Assembly (NCBI GenBank): GCA_017462735.1 | Contig: JAFTQO010000009.1 | Location: forward strand, 1 to 64,000 | Reading direction: 5' to 3' | DNA: 64,000 bases | DNA from: Clostridia bacterium | Lineage (GTDB): Bacteria; Bacillota; Clostridia; Christensenellales; Borkfalkiaceae | Shown: one piece after another, positions 8,639 through 16,092 of the stretch | Position numbering within the stretch: the first letter of the stretch is position 1 | How the letters are laid out: the number at the start of each line of letters is the position of its first letter | Position numbers and translations under genes: made by a program | Notes under the pieces: model-generated | Database searches by the model: none | Told to the model about the DNA's origin: nothing | What the model saw: the letters and a program-made list of their open reading frames with translations, nothing else

Positions 8639-8668
8639 AAAACGCAGTGTTGTTGCACTGCGTTTTTT
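8639..8668 (+). terminator. Intrinsic terminator after queT
   Basis: Stem AACGCAGTG / CACTGCGTT, 6-base loop, T6 run. Confidence 0.88.
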
Positions 8669-8688
8669 ATTTTATCTTCGCAATACAC

Positions 8689-8717
8689 TTGACGAACTGC
8701 TTGTAAAAAGTTATAAT
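8689..8717 (+). promoter_or_regulatory. Sigma-A promoter for lipoprotein locus
   Basis: TTGACG at 8689-8694, 17-bp spacer, exact TATAAT at 8712-8717. Confidence 0.8.
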
Positions 8718-8787
8718 AAAGGAACTTTGGATAGATAATGCTAAAGTAAATTATATTAATAAGTAACCATAGTCAAAAGGTGCAAAC

Positions 8788-9194
8788 ATGAAAAAATCTT
8801 AACAAAAATAGTTATCTTAATACTTAGTTTCTTCGTATTGTGTTCTTGTTCCTCTTGTTTTAACACTAATGAAGAAGAAGCGAATACGATTCCCCAAAAC
8901 AGTATAAGATATACACATCTAGAAATTGGCAATGTAATAGATCAAGGGAAACAAGCCGTATTTTTTAATTTTACTTCTGATTATATCGTAACCAAAATGG
9001 AAATAAAGGGGGTCTTATTGGATAAAAACGGAAATACTGTACATAGTTTTGATAATACAATGAATTTTAATTCTCCAGCTAAGAATCCCGAGTTTCCTAT
9101 TTTAATTGAAGCAACGCTTATAAAAAATATAAACTCTGCTTCTTTTACAACAATTCAGGCTTACACCACACAAGAGATTTCTTCTAATGACTAA
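8788..9194 (+). pseudogene. Small lipoprotein, frameshifted just after its start codon
   Basis: The ATG at 8788 follows AAAAGGTG and opens a frame that stops after four codons. Shifting by one base from the A6 run at 8791-8796 gives a textbook lipoprotein: KKILTKIVILILSFFVLCSC, then a 118-residue secreted domain ending at 9194. With seven As the protein would be intact. The next start in the open frame is only a TTG at 8838, inside the signal peptide. The domain has beta-rich patterns and no family I recognise. Codon use is clearly more AT-rich than its neighbours, suggesting an accessory, possibly acquired, gene. A sequencing error, a true null allele, or slippage-controlled expression are all possible. 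Confidence 0.6.
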
Positions 9195-9294
9195 ATCACC
9201 TATATTTGCTATCTTTAATTTATCGTAGTAAACACAATTAAAACATAGGTCACATCATTTTAAAATGAATGTTGTGTGTTTTGAAAAACAAAAG

Positions 9295-9329
9295 AAAAAG
9301 ACTAACGAAATTTTTCGTTGGTCTTTTAT
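9295..9329 (+). terminator. Intrinsic terminator after the lipoprotein
   Basis: 15-bp stem (AAAAGACTAACGAAA / TTTCGTTGGTCTTTT, one wobble). A second dyad at 9231-9280 (AACACAA / TTGTGTGTT around a CATTTTAAAATG palindrome) lies just before it. Confidence 0.75.
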
Positions 9330-9398
9330 ATTGTCTTATAAATTTCTAAGAGAGCAAAGCTTTATTGCTCTACGTTTCGTTATGCGTTTTGCACTAAA

Positions 9399-9425
9399 AT
9401 AGGCGCCGCTTTATCGCGCCGCCTA
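9399..9425 (-). terminator. Intrinsic terminator of the jag operon
   Basis: GC-rich dyad ATAGGCGCCGC / GCGCCGCCTAT with one internal mismatch. On the minus strand it follows the jag stop within 10 bp and leads into TTTTA. Confidence 0.75.
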
Positions 9426-9431
9426 TTGTTT

Positions 9432-10322
9432 TTATTCGCCGTCTTTGTTTCCGCTGTTACCGAGGAACGTCCCGAAGAAATCAAAGGACGCTTTCATCGT
9501 CGTACCGCCACCGGAAGAAGATCCGCGGTTGTCTCTTCTGTCTCTGCCGCCGCTGCGTTTTTGGTTGCTGACCCTTGCGACGCCGTCACGACGTCCACGG
9601 TCTCTTCTGTCCCCGCCGCGACGGTTGTCACGACGCTCGTTTCTTGCAGGGAGTGCAGGCAGGGTAGGGTCTTCTTCGTTGTCGGGGATAATCACGACGT
9701 AACGGTAAGGCTCTTTCCCTTCGCTGGCTGTCTTCACCCCTTCGTAAGAAGACAACGCCGAGTGCATAATCCGTCTTTCATAAGGATTCATCTCTTCCAA
9801 CTTAATACGTCTACCGAGGCGGATCGCCTTTTGCGCCAAGTTTTCAGCCAATTTTTTCAGCGTTTCTTCGCGGTTGTCGCGATAGTTTTCGCAATCGACT
9901 ACCACTCTCTTATAGTCTTCTCTGCCCGTGTTCGCCACAGCGCCTGCAAGCGTCTGCAAAGCGTCCAAAGTCGCCCCTCTTTTCCCGATAACGGCGTTAG
10001 AATTGGCAGCCGTTACGTTGATGACGATTTTTTCCTTTTCGCTGACCAGTTCGCTACAAGCGGCAAAGCCGAGCATCTTGAACAACCCGTCTAAAAACGC
10101 TACCGCTCTTTCTCCGTCAGTTGCTCCTTCTTGAAAAGATTTTTCTACTAATTCCGCTACTTCTTTTTGCGCAATCTCCACGCGCGCCTTTTTGCCGAAC
10201 AACCCTTTTTTTCCTTCGTCGAGGACGCGGATTTCGGCAGTTTCTTCCGTCAGGCCTAACTCTTCCAGCCCCTTCTTGACGGCTTCTTCCACCGTCTTAC
10301 CGGAAAATTCCGTATATTCCAT
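9432..10322 (-). CDS. jag: Jag/KhpB RNA-binding protein with RGG-rich tail
   Basis: A 296-residue protein with the usual order: Jag-N domain (about 1-50, EFSGKTVEEAVKKGLEELGL), KH-II domain (about 80-155, with NAVIGKRGATLDALQ as the GXXG loop region) and R3H domain (about 165-215, with RRIMHSALS). KhpB binds RNA, often with KhpA, and affects cell division and elongation. From about residue 230 there is an extra tail of Arg, Gly, Asp and Ser (repeated DRRD, GGR and RDNR units), an RGG-like disordered RNA-binding extension not seen in the standard 205-260 residue proteins. It follows yidC, the usual partner, in the rpmH-rnpA-yidD-yidC-jag order. Confidence 0.93.
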   Translation of the reverse strand: MEYTEFSGKTVEEAVKKGLEELGLTEETAEIRVLDEGKKGLFGKKARVEIAQKEVAELVEKSFQEGATDGERAVAFLDGLFKMLGFAACSELVSEKEKIVINVTAANSNAVIGKRGATLDALQTLAGAVANTGREDYKRVVVDCENYRDNREETLKKLAENLAQKAIRLGRRIKLEEMNPYERRIMHSALSSYEGVKTASEGKEPYRYVVIIPDNEEDPTLPALPARNERRDNRRGGDRRDRGRRDGVARVSNQKRSGGRDRRDNRGSSSGGGTTMKASFDFFGTFLGNSGNKDGE

Positions 10323-10360
10323 TTTTACTCCTTTTTCCCTATTTCATAGGGAAAGTTTGA

Positions 10361-11872
10361 TTATTTTTTCTTGTTTTTTTCCGTCTTTTCACGGCGATAA
10401 CTGGGCATCGAATACTTTTCTTGCAGTTTTTTCGCCTCTTTCTTTTCTAAGACGACGTCCACGATTTTATTGATGAGCAACATAGACCCTAACGAGAAGA
10501 TGTTGCTGGTTATCATATAGATAGAGAACGCCGAAGAATACATAAACGAGAAGATGGCGAACATACCCGTCATCACGACCAACATAATCTTTTGTTGGGA
10601 TTTTCCTTGCCCGTCTACGGTAGAGAACTGGCTTTGCGCCTTTTGCGATTTCATCGTGATAAATTGTTGCAACAAAATAGTACCGATAGAAAGCACGATG
10701 AGGATAAAGAATCCGTTAGGCTCGTCCTTTTCTTCACTTAAGTTCTTCGTGATTTCGTTGTATGCCGAAGAGGAATACGCCTGCGAATACTTGTTGATTT
10801 CCACTAAATCCGCCGTATCGTCGATAAGGTCTACGTCGAATTCCTCATTGCCCATACCTCCTTTAAAGTCAGTAAAGGAGAGGACGGGGTGCTTGTACGC
10901 TGCGTCCGTTTGCCAGATGTTTTTAATCCACAAGAAGCCCATATCATCCTTAACTTTTCCGTGGTATTTGTTTTCTACCGCTTCGCGCGCTTGTATTCTA
11001 ATATATTCCGCGCAGATAAAGTCGTCGTCTTTACTAGGATTCTTTTCTTTTAAAGCCTTAAACTCGTCCCCATCTATCAACTCGGCATCAGCCAGCATAG
11101 TCGCCGTATCGACCATATAGTAGTATTTTACGGTGCTACCGTCTTTTAAAACCTTCCCTGCCAGCGCCTTTTTGGCATACTTGACTTGCGCTTCTTTTTC
11201 CGTTTCCGCTAAGGCAGGGTCCTCTCTATTGAAAGGCACGCGTACGTAGATATATTTTTCCCCTTGTATATCTTTGAACGTGAGATACTCCGCCACGTCA
11301 AAAGTACAATCGTCTCTCCAGACGTATTCTACCTCTCCTGATTCTTGACCGGGGATTTCTTCTTCATAGGAGTAAGTCATATTGTCTACGTTGATATCCG
11401 CCGTATAACTTTCAATCGTTTGGTTGTACGCCGTGACCATCGTATTATAGTTGTTGATGTTGGCGTATTGCGAATAACTGGTAAACGCGCCGATTGCCAC
11501 GAAGAAGATGACCATCGACAAAATCATAGGCAAACAAGAAGACATCATAGAGATACCGTTTGCTTTGTAAAACTCCATCATCTTCTCGTTATATTTTTGT
11601 TTATCGTTGGCGTATTGCTGTTGCAATTTTTTCAGTTTTTCCTGATTCGCCTTCATTTTAATGTTTTGTTTACGCATGCTGATACGCTGGAAGACGTCAA
11701 ACGGCATAACGATCAATTTCAAAATAATAGAGAAAACGATAATACCGATACCAACGACGCCGATACCGTTAATTAACCACTTAATAATTTCCCCTATGAA
11801 ATTGAGCGAAATGTCGTACGTCCTGCCGTAATGTGCTATCGATACGTCATTTAAAAGAGATAAAATTCCCAT
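10361..11872 (-). CDS. yidC: YidC/Oxa1 membrane protein insertase
   Basis: A 503-residue member of the family that inserts proteins into the membrane alone or with Sec. The core helices are visible. TM1 at about 30-52 is followed by RISMRKQNIKMKANQEKLKKLQ, the cytosolic coiled hairpin, then SCLPMILSMVIFF at about 112-125; C-terminal helices lie at about 395-480. A large insert of about 240 residues (roughly 140-385) between the second and third membrane segments is acidic and soluble, probably extracellular. B. subtilis YidC proteins are about 260-275 residues, so the insert makes this one unusually long. The C-terminus is basic, as in Gram-positive forms. In the jag-yidC-yidD-rnpA-rpmH block. 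Confidence 0.92.
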   Translation of the reverse strand: MGILSLLNDVSIAHYGRTYDISLNFIGEIIKWLINGIGVVGIGIIVFSIILKLIVMPFDVFQRISMRKQNIKMKANQEKLKKLQQQYANDKQKYNEKMMEFYKANGISMMSSCLPMILSMVIFFVAIGAFTSYSQYANINNYNTMVTAYNQTIESYTADINVDNMTYSYEEEIPGQESGEVEYVWRDDCTFDVAEYLTFKDIQGEKYIYVRVPFNREDPALAETEKEAQVKYAKKALAGKVLKDGSTVKYYYMVDTATMLADAELIDGDEFKALKEKNPSKDDDFICAEYIRIQAREAVENKYHGKVKDDMGFLWIKNIWQTDAAYKHPVLSFTDFKGGMGNEEFDVDLIDDTADLVEINKYSQAYSSSAYNEITKNLSEEKDEPNGFFILIVLSIGTILLQQFITMKSQKAQSQFSTVDGQGKSQQKIMLVVMTGMFAIFSFMYSSAFSIYMITSNIFSLGSMLLINKIVDVVLEKKEAKKLQEKYSMPSYRREKTEKNKKK

Positions 11873-11903
11873 AGTTACTCATCCAAATTTATTTTATTTT
11901 TCG

Positions 11904-12230
11904 TCAAATCAGCCATTTTTTGATAAACGGATTTAACGGCGCGGGATCATACCCGCCTTTGGAAAACGGATTGCACCTGAGTATCCGCCACGCCCCCAGC
12001 AATATCCCTATCAAAACTCCGTGGTTGTTGATACACTCCAGCGTATATTGAGAACAGGTAGGCTTGTACAAACACGTATGTCTAGAAAGGTGTCTTTGAT
12101 AAAAGATAATTAAGCGCATACAAAAACACTTAATAAAAGGTTTAAAAACCTTTTTTCGTAAGTATCTTTTATTTTGATATAGTAGATCTGTCAACGATAT
12201 CGTCAAAGCGACCCTTTTTCTATCATCCAT
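11904..12230 (-). CDS. yidD: YidD membrane-insertion efficiency factor
   Basis: The YidD core is unmistakable: IIFYQRHLSRHTCLYKPTCS at about residues 40-59, then QYTLECINNHGVL, and the WRILRCNPFSKGGYDP motif near 85-100, with its conserved cysteines. The open frame runs from 12230, overlapping rnpA by 28 bp, and would give 108 residues with a basic 37-residue lead. An internal ATG at 12119 gives 71 residues, the more usual length (70-85). Either start is possible. YidD is a small peripheral membrane protein that assists YidC, encoded immediately downstream. Confidence 0.88.
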   Translation of the reverse strand: MDDRKRVALTISLTDLLYQNKRYLRKKVFKPFIKCFCMRLIIFYQRHLSRHTCLYKPTCSQYTLECINNHGVLIGILLGAWRILRCNPFSKGGYDPAPLNPFIKKWLI

Positions 12231-12520
12231 TTTACGTGTTTATGAAAGGTATCAAACGCATACTCTTCCGCTATTTTTGGTATTAAAACGATAAAATAAT
12301 TTCCTTTTATCATCGGGGCGTTCAAACGGAACGCTTCTCTAATCAAACGCTTGATGCGATTTCTTTGCACGCTTTTCCCGTGTTTTTTCCCGATAGAAAT
12401 CCCCATCTTCAAGGCGTTTGACGGAAAATAAATCATCGTAAGAGAGGGCGAAAACAACCTTTTTCCTTTATGGAAAACCCGTTGAAAATCCTTTTCTTTT
12501 TTCAATCTAAAGTAGGTCAT
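12203..12520 (-). CDS. rnpA: Ribonuclease P protein component
   Basis: A 105-residue basic protein that supports the catalytic RNA in 5' maturation of tRNA. The N-terminus YFRLKKEKDFQRVFHKGKRL and the RNR signature (IGKKHGKSVQRNRIKRLIRE, about 45-64) are diagnostic. Length is slightly short of the usual 110-120. It follows rpmH and overlaps yidD. Confidence 0.95.
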   Translation of the reverse strand: MTYFRLKKEKDFQRVFHKGKRLFSPSLTMIYFPSNALKMGISIGKKHGKSVQRNRIKRLIREAFRLNAPMIKGNYFIVLIPKIAEEYAFDTFHKHVKWMIEKGSL

Positions 12521-12552
12521 TTTCCCTTTCCTTTTTTTTCTTATAATGTCAC

Positions 12553-12579
12553 GAAAACCGCCTATTATAGGCGGTTTTT
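12553..12579 (-). terminator. Stem-loop between rpmH and rnpA
   Basis: Dyad AAAACCGCCTA / TAGGCGGTTTT with a 3-base loop. On the minus strand only a short T run follows, so it may be a partial terminator or attenuator that lowers rnpA relative to rpmH, or a processing site. Confidence 0.6.
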
Positions 12580-12583
12580 CTCA

Positions 12584-12718
12584 TTAGTGGCTCAATCTCT
12601 TTCTGCCTTTATCTCTTCTTCTCTTCAAAACCTTTCTACCGGCAGTGGTAGCCATTCTTTTACGGAAACCGTGTACTTTACTTTTTTGTCTTTTTTTGGG
12701 TTGGAACGTTCTTTTCAT
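12584..12718 (-). CDS. rpmH: 50S ribosomal protein L34
   Basis: A 44-residue very basic protein beginning [20 protein letters not shown] and ending in [12 protein letters not shown]. The L34 signature (KRTFQPKxR, then HGFRxRMxTxxGRxVLxxRR) is complete. It is too short to be obvious in an ORF scan. The start is supported by AGGAG upstream. It lies ahead of rnpA as in most bacteria; the usual dnaA neighbour is missing and dnaN is next. Confidence 0.96.
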   Translation of the reverse strand: MKRTFQPKKRQKSKVHGFRKRMATTAGRKVLKRRRDKGRKRLSH

Positions 12719-12756
12719 TGTATTTCTCCTAATTTAATTGCTTTCATTTTTGGTTT

Positions 12757-12788
12757 TTTTCGGCAAGACGTCTCCATAATGCCGAAAA
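12757..12788 (-). promoter_or_regulatory. Stem-loop in the rpmH leader
   Basis: On the minus strand, TTTTCGGCA and TGCCGAAAA pair around a 14-base loop, inside the leader of about 75 nt between the promoter and rpmH. It is followed by As, so it is not a terminator for rpmH. Possible leader regulation or mRNA stability element. Confidence 0.5.
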
Positions 12789-12797
12789 TCTTACCAT

Positions 12798-12826
12798 ATT
12801 ATACCGCAAGCGCGTTCTTTCGTCAA
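12798..12826 (-). promoter_or_regulatory. Sigma-A promoter for rpmH-rnpA-yidD-yidC-jag
   Basis: Minus strand: TTGACG, 17-bp spacer, exact TATAAT. Confidence 0.85.
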
Positions 12827-12903
12827 GCAATTTTGCCGCGTTTTTACTTACTTTACAAGTAAATCCCGTTTTTTCGCTTACTTTTCACTTGCTTTTTTCT
12901 CTT

Positions 12904-14004
12904 TTATTGATTGGTACGGACGGGCAAAATCAAATAACTGCTCTCGCCGTTTTCTTCCGCTTCTACTGTGAAAGGAGATACGGCGGAATTAAAGGACAAT
13001 TTTACCTTTTCTCCATCCGTCGCTTTGAGGGCTTCTAAAATAAATTTCCCGTTCATCGCGATATTCAATTCTTTACCTTCTAATTCACAAGAAACGAATT
13101 CTTCCACTTTCCCGATATCGCTGTTAGCGCGTATCACAATACCTTTAGAAGAAATTTCAAATAAAACGAGGTTATTTTTATCCCCTCTAATTAAAATAGA
13201 CGCTCTTTCGATACTTTCGACAATTTCTGCTTTTTCTACCGAAACAACCGTTTCAAAAGCGACGGGATAAATGTTTTCTTTTCTAACGAATTCACCTAAG
13301 TAAAGTTTACTCTTTAAAAGAGTATCTTTTACCCCGACGGAAAGGGTATTTTTATTGACGTAAATTTTGACGTTTTCCTCCCCACCTTCCATCATACGGG
13401 AGATTTCCGTCAAGGCTCTTGCAGGGCAGACGATTTTTAATTGGTTATTACCACCTTGAATGTCTCTTGCTGTCACCGCCATACGGAATCCGTCTAAAGC
13501 CGTCGCTTGTAATTTATCCCCAACTCTTTCCAACAAACAACCTTTCAATATAGGTCTGCTATCGTCGGTAGCGCAACAAAATACCGTCTTTGCTATCAAT
13601 TCTTTAAAATCTTTTTCTTTGATTTCAAAATAATCTTCGCTTTCTACGTTTCCAAAAGCGGGAAAGTCGGAAGCAGACAAAGTCTGCATAGTGGAGATAC
13701 ATTCACCGTAGTGGATATTGATAGACGTTTCATCCCCGGCGATGACGATATTTTCGTCTTGAATTTTGCCGATAAAATCAGAGAAAAATTTCCCGTTTAC
13801 ACAAATTTCCCCTTCTTCTAAAACGTCTGCTTTTAAAGTACGTTCAATCGAGATTTCTCCATCGTACGCCGTCAATTTAACTCTATCGTTGACCGCGCTG
13901 ATTTTTATACATTCTAATACCGGTAAAGTCGTCCTTACCGAACACGCTTTGGATACGGTAACCGCTGCATCCGATAACAAAATACCGTTACTTACAAATT
14001 TCAT
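12904..14004 (-). CDS. dnaN: DNA polymerase III beta sliding clamp
   Basis: A 366-residue protein with the three repeated clamp domains. The N-terminus (MKFVSNGILLSDAAVTVSKA) and the TFPAFGN-like segment SDFPAFGN near 125 are typical, as is the C-terminal YLILPVRTN in place of the usual YLLMPVRL. The clamp rings DNA and tethers the polymerase. AAGGAG lies upstream of the ATG, with a promoter at 14066-14094. Unlike the usual dnaA-dnaN order, it stands alone, pointing toward rpmH, with no dnaA upstream. Confidence 0.95.
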   Translation of the reverse strand: MKFVSNGILLSDAAVTVSKACSVRTTLPVLECIKISAVNDRVKLTAYDGEISIERTLKADVLEEGEICVNGKFFSDFIGKIQDENIVIAGDETSINIHYGECISTMQTLSASDFPAFGNVESEDYFEIKEKDFKELIAKTVFCCATDDSRPILKGCLLERVGDKLQATALDGFRMAVTARDIQGGNNQLKIVCPARALTEISRMMEGGEENVKIYVNKNTLSVGVKDTLLKSKLYLGEFVRKENIYPVAFETVVSVEKAEIVESIERASILIRGDKNNLVLFEISSKGIVIRANSDIGKVEEFVSCELEGKELNIAMNGKFILEALKATDGEKVKLSFNSAVSPFTVEAEENGESSYLILPVRTNQ

Positions 14005-14065
14005 TTTACGTCTCCTTTTTCTTCCTCAAAAAAGTGTATAACACTCTTCTTTTCATTACCTTTCT

Positions 14066-14094
14066 ATTTTACCATATTTTTATATTTTTGGCAA
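14066..14094 (-). promoter_or_regulatory. Sigma-A promoter for dnaN
   Basis: Minus strand: TTGCCA, 17-bp spacer, TAAAAT, about 60 bp before dnaN. Confidence 0.7.
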
Positions 14095-14099
14095 GTACT

Positions 14100-14463
14100 T
14101 GACGTCATTTTTATTATAAATAATAAAAAAAGTTATCCCCTCCTTTTTTAGATAAAAAAGAAGAATATTATGATTATAAAAGAAAATAAGTAGTATTATT
14201 AATAAAGTCGTGTGTATATGTGGATAAAGTTAAAAAATCCTTTAAAATAAAGGAAAAATTAGGAAAAAATATTGTGTAAAAGTATGTGGAATAAAAGTGT
14301 AAAAATCAAAATAAAATGTGAAATTGTGGAAATAAAGAAATAATAAAGAAGTTTTAATATTGTATAAAAATAAAAAATAAATTTATAAATAAACAAAATA
14401 ATAATTTGTACACAAAAGTTATAAACATTGTGTAAAAGGTTTTCACAAATAGGTGGAAAGGTG
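14100..14463. other. AT-rich region with DnaA box, possible second origin module
   Basis: Part of the 507-bp gap between divergent dnaN and rsmG. It is extremely A/T rich. One exact reversed DnaA box (TGTGGATAA) lies at 14219-14227; near matches are TGTGGAATA at 14285-14293 and TGTGGAAAT at 14325-14333. On the minus strand the exact box is followed after about 14 bases by a run reading ATT AAT AAT ACT ACT TAT, resembling a DnaA-trio unwinding tract. No gene is seen. The origin role is inferred. Confidence 0.5.
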
Positions 14464-14492
14464 TTGAAAAATAAAAAAAGATATGGTATAAT
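14464..14492 (+). promoter_or_regulatory. Sigma-A promoter for rsmG
   Basis: TTGAAA at 14464-14469, 17-bp spacer, exact TATAAT at 14487-14492, 20 bp before the ATG. Confidence 0.85.
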
Positions 14493-14511
14493 AAGAAAAA
14501 GAGGTAAAGAG

Positions 14512-15198
14512 ATGAAAGAAAAGTTAGAAAAAACCCTTTCTCTTATCACGGGAGAAAAAAAGGAAAAGTTTGAATTATATCAGGCGCTTTTGCTTGAATA
14601 TAATCAAAAATATAACCTTACGTCTATAACAGAGTCGCAAGAAATCTTATATAAACACTTTTTAGATAGCGGCGTAGGGGCTGATTTTTTTAAAGAAGGG
14701 GCTCTTGTTGCCGAGATAGGCTCGGGGGCAGGTTTCCCCTCTATACCTTTAAAAATATTAAGAGAAGATTTATCCTTTTCCCTCTTTGAAAGCGTTGGCA
14801 AAAAATGTGATTTTCTGCGAGTGGTTGTGGAAAAATTAGGATTTTCTAATATGAATATTTATACACTCAGGGCAGAGGACGCAGCAAGGCAAGAAAAGTT
14901 TAGAGAAAAATTCGACGCAGTCACCGCTCGGGCGGTGGCGAGGATGAATACCCTTTGCGAGTATTGCTTACCTTTCGTCAAGAAAGGAGGGGTATTCGTT
15001 GCCTATAAAGGAGGAGAAGAAGAAATTACGGAAGCGAAAAACGCTTGTAAAATTCTCGGTGGCAATATCGATAAAGTTTACGGTTACGAGTTGCCGTTAG
15101 GTTACGGAGAAAGAAGACTTGCCATCGTCCAAAAAATTGCAAAAACCCCGCCTAAATATCCGCGAGGACAAGGTAAAGAACGTAAAAATCCGTTATAA
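14512..15198 (+). CDS. rsmG: 16S rRNA (guanine527-N7)-methyltransferase RsmG
   Basis: A 228-residue SAM-dependent methyltransferase (GidB) that modifies the 530 loop of 16S rRNA. The N-terminal helical part contains YNQKYNLTSI and the HFLDS motif. The SAM site is VAEIGSGAGFPSIPLKI at about residues 67-83. VTARAVA near 138-144 and the FVAYKGG strand are typical. ATG at 14512 is chosen over the longer frame because AGAGG lies upstream and the promoter would leave only a 13-nt leader. In many Firmicutes it sits beside gidA near the origin; here it faces away from dnaN. Confidence 0.95.
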   Translation: MKEKLEKTLSLITGEKKEKFELYQALLLEYNQKYNLTSITESQEILYKHFLDSGVGADFFKEGALVAEIGSGAGFPSIPLKILREDLSFSLFESVGKKCDFLRVVVEKLGFSNMNIYTLRAEDAARQEKFREKFDAVTARAVARMNTLCEYCLPFVKKGGVFVAYKGGEEEITEAKNACKILGGNIDKVYGYELPLGYGERRLAIVQKIAKTPPKYPRGQGKERKNPL

Positions 15199-15229
15199 AA
15201 AAATCACCCTTGAATGGGTGATTTTTTAT
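15197..15229. terminator. Bidirectional terminator between rsmG and ricT
   Basis: Stem AAAATCACCC / GGGTGATTTT with T runs on both strands; the two genes converge here. Confidence 0.88.
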
Positions 15230-15231
15230 TG

Positions 15232-16080
15232 TTATTCATCGTCTTTATCGTCAATCGGCGCGTTTCCTTTTTTAAATTTGATTTCCTCCAACGGGAAGTC
15301 TTTATAGATAAGACCGCCGTGGTTGTCGTCAATCTTGACTTTGACCGTCATTTTCAGCATATTGACGGAGACGACGGTACCTCTGCCGTCCGCCGTATCG
15401 GCGTCCGCACCGATTTTCGGCATTTTTTTGTAGGCGTCGGCATAATAATCGCTTTCATAACTGAGACAACACATCAATTTTCCGCAAAGACCGGAAATTT
15501 TCCCAGGATTTAAAGAAAGTCCTTGTTGCTTTGCCATTTTAATACTGACTTTTTTGAATTCCGGCATATTACCTGCACAACAACACACTCTTCCGCAAGG
15601 GGCGATGCCGCCGAGATATTTCGTCTCGTCTCTGTTACCTACCTGCCTAAGTTCGATACGGGTGTGGAAAGTAGAGGCGAGATCTTTGACCAGTTCTCTA
15701 AAATCCACTCTATCGCTAGAGGTAAAGAAAAAGACGATTTTGCTGCCGTCGAAGGCGTATTCGCAATCGATAAGTTTCATTTCTAATCCGTGTTTGAGTA
15801 TTTTTTCTTTACACGTCTGCATAGCGGCGGGACGTTTCTTTTCACATTCCGCATAAAAATCTTTATCCTTTTGCGTGGCGATACGCACGATAGGTTTTAA
15901 AGGGGATACGATCTCGTCTTCGCCTACTTCTCTGTTTGGATAAGCGACCCAAGCGTATTCTAAACCCTTAGAGGTCTCTACGACGACGGGCATATTCCGC
16001 TCGTAAACCTCTCCTTCTTTGGGGGCGAAATAATACAGTTTTCCGCCGTTTTTAAATTTAATACCGACTACGTTTACCAT
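15232..16080 (-). CDS. ricT: RicT/YaaT PSP1-domain protein
   Basis: A 282-residue protein of the PSP1 family. The cysteine cluster is intact at about residues 160-210: APCGRVCCCAG, then GLCGKLMCCLSYE. In B. subtilis RicA, RicF and RicT form a complex carrying iron-sulphur clusters that guides RNase Y in mRNA maturation and affects sporulation and competence. The start is supported by AAGGAT upstream. It follows holB by 12 bp, the order seen in B. subtilis (holB-yaaT). A Lys/Asp tail ends the protein. Confidence 0.92.
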   Translation of the reverse strand: MVNVVGIKFKNGGKLYYFAPKEGEVYERNMPVVVETSKGLEYAWVAYPNREVGEDEIVSPLKPIVRIATQKDKDFYAECEKKRPAAMQTCKEKILKHGLEMKLIDCEYAFDGSKIVFFFTSSDRVDFRELVKDLASTFHTRIELRQVGNRDETKYLGGIAPCGRVCCCAGNMPEFKKVSIKMAKQQGLSLNPGKISGLCGKLMCCLSYESDYYADAYKKMPKIGADADTADGRGTVVSVNMLKMTVKVKIDDNHGGLIYKDFPLEEIKFKKGNAPIDDKDDE

Positions 16081-16092
16081 AGATTATCCTTT

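Noticed and set aside
8788..9194. Mobile-element origin for the AT-rich lipoprotein locus
   Set aside because: No transposase, direct repeats or attachment sites were seen around it; only base composition differs.
12842..12863. Terminator downstream of dnaN
   Set aside because: The TTTACTT/AAGTAAA dyad at this place has no T run on the minus strand and is weak.
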